Assembly: GCF_000424385.1 (NCBI RefSeq)
Contig: NZ_AUJU01000007.1
Coordinates: 124,001-188,000 of the forward strand
Reading direction: 5' to 3'
Length of the DNA: 64,000 nt
DNA from: Butyrivibrio sp. LC3010
Lineage (GTDB): Bacteria > Bacillota > Clostridia > Lachnospirales > Lachnospiraceae
Notes under the pieces: generated by a model
Database searches by the model: none
The model's input: the letters and a program-made list of their open reading frames with translations, nothing else
Told to the model about the DNA's origin: nothing
Program-made: the position numbers and the translations under genes
In this document: piece after piece, positions 63,293-64,000 of the stretch
Position numbering within the stretch: the first letter of the stretch is position 1
How the letters are laid out: each line of letters opens with the position of its first letter

Positions 63293-64000
63293 ATGGCATA
63301 CGTAGCTTTATACAGAAAGTTCAGACCCCCTGTCTTTGATGATGTTAAGGGACAGGATCATATAGTAACTACGCTGAAGAATCAGATCAAATCAGACAGA
63401 ATCGGACACGCATACCTGTTTTGCGGAACCAGAGGAACTGGTAAGACCTCTGTTGCGAAGATCATGGCAAGAGCGGTTAACTGCGAAACACCAAGGGATG
63501 GAAGTCCCTGTGGAGAGTGTCCTACCTGCAAGGCGATAGAGTCCGGTGCGGCGATGGGGAATGTTATTGAAATTGATGCTGCATCAAATAACGGCGTAGA
63601 TAATATTCGTGAGATTATAGATGAGATTTCCTATTCCCCTACAGTTGGAAAATATAAGGTATACATTATCGATGAGGTTCATATGCTTTCAACGGGAGCA
63701 TTTAATGCACTGTTGAAGAGTCTTGAGGAACCGCCGTCTTATGTAATATTCATTTTGGCAACCACAGAGGTCCAGAAGATACCGATTACAATCCTTTCAA
63801 GATGTCAGAGGTATGATTTTCATAGAATAACCATAGATACCATTGCTGACAGACTTAGGGAAGTTGTTGATAAAGAAGGAATACAGGTTGAGGATAAAGC
63901 CTTAAGATATGTTGCCAAGGCAGCAGACGGATCCATGCGAGATTCTTTAAGTCTTCTGGATCAGTGTATAGCGTTTAATTATGGTGAAGAGCTGACCTAC
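63293..64000 (+). CDS. dnaX: DNA polymerase III subunit gamma/tau (N-terminal part, cut by window end)
   Basis: The first 236 residues of the clamp-loader ATPase are present and the frame is still open at 64000. YVALYRKFRPPVFDDVKGQ is the family start. Walker A GTRGTGKTS, the zinc-binding C-x8-C-x2-C-x2-C knot around CGECPTC, the DEAH-type box IIDEVHML with LLKSLEEPP, and the sensor I region ILATTEVQKIPITILSRC are intact. ATG 63293 has GGGG nine bases upstream. Housekeeping gene, marking the end of the accessory region. Confidence 0.97.
   Translation, partial: MAYVALYRKFRPPVFDDVKGQDHIVTTLKNQIKSDRIGHAYLFCGTRGTGKTSVAKIMARAVNCETPRDGSPCGECPTCKAIESGAAMGNVIEIDAASNNGVDNIREIIDEISYSPTVGKYKVYIIDEVHMLSTGAFNALLKSLEEPPSYVIFILATTEVQKIPITILSRCQRYDFHRITIDTIADRLREVVDKEGIQVEDKALRYVAKAADGSMRDSLSLLDQCIAFNYGEELTY

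Overview
The window looks like a chromosomal segment of a low-GC Firmicute, most likely a Lachnospiraceae member close to Butyrivibrio/Pseudobutyrivibrio. This is an inference from gene content, codon use, strong AGGAG-type ribosome binding sites and the sugar-ABC, hybrid-kinase and BspA-repeat gene types. No 16S or other decisive marker is present.

Left part (1-12.0 kb, ordinary accessory chromosome): the tail of a sugar ABC ATPase, two MalF/MalG-type permeases and an unusual solute-binding lipoprotein form one operon. After it come an acidic lipoprotein with a clear promoter and terminator, and a PD-(D/E)XK-like protein whose 3' side carries a 64-bp tandem array. Then comes a dyad-rich intergenic region, an unknown protein that collides head-on with an aldo/keto reductase with altered catalytic residues, and a large HisKA-HATPase-REC-HPt phosphorelay kinase. 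A GC-rich string of back-to-back hairpins (11897-12015) separates this part from the next.

Central part (12.1-51.5 kb): a very large cell-surface polysaccharide locus. It holds an O-antigen ligase-like protein, a polymerase-like membrane protein fused to a glycosyltransferase, a Wzm/Wzt ABC exporter and a bifunctional GT2-GT4 enzyme. It also holds many GT4/GT2 enzymes, a GtrII-type transferase, a DUF4422 protein, six polymerase/ligase-like membrane proteins in all, two Wzx-type flippases, acyltransferases, a membrane-anchored glycosidase-like protein and a high-molecular-weight rubredoxin. The stretch from about 22.8 to 47 kb is visibly more AT-rich than its flanks and contains a broken MBOAT/SGNH O-acetylation gene, suggesting acquisition in pieces. 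The locus ends with a minus-strand acyltransferase and a secreted C39-like peptidase/ricin/InlB-repeat/BspA-LRR protein.

Right part (51.8-64 kb): plus-strand sugar-nucleotide and assembly genes: gmd, ugd, a PseC-like aminotransferase, a membrane-bound CapD/PglF-type dehydratase, a Wzz-like co-polymerase, glmS and manC. They supply GDP-mannose derivatives, UDP-glucuronate, UDP-GlcNAc and probably a UDP-4-amino-4,6-dideoxy sugar to the polymer(s). A bidirectional terminator and tRNA-Ser(CGA) close the locus. Housekeeping genes follow: rubredoxin and the start of dnaX.

Most promoters seen by eye share an extended -10 (TGNTATAAT). The best candidates for new biology are the polymerase-glycosyltransferase fusion with its free-standing paralogue, the polymerase with a C-terminal YD-like repeat domain, the coexistence of ABC- and Wzx/Wzy-type pathways, and the two non-coding repeat structures at 5.3-5.5 kb and 11.9-12.0 kb.
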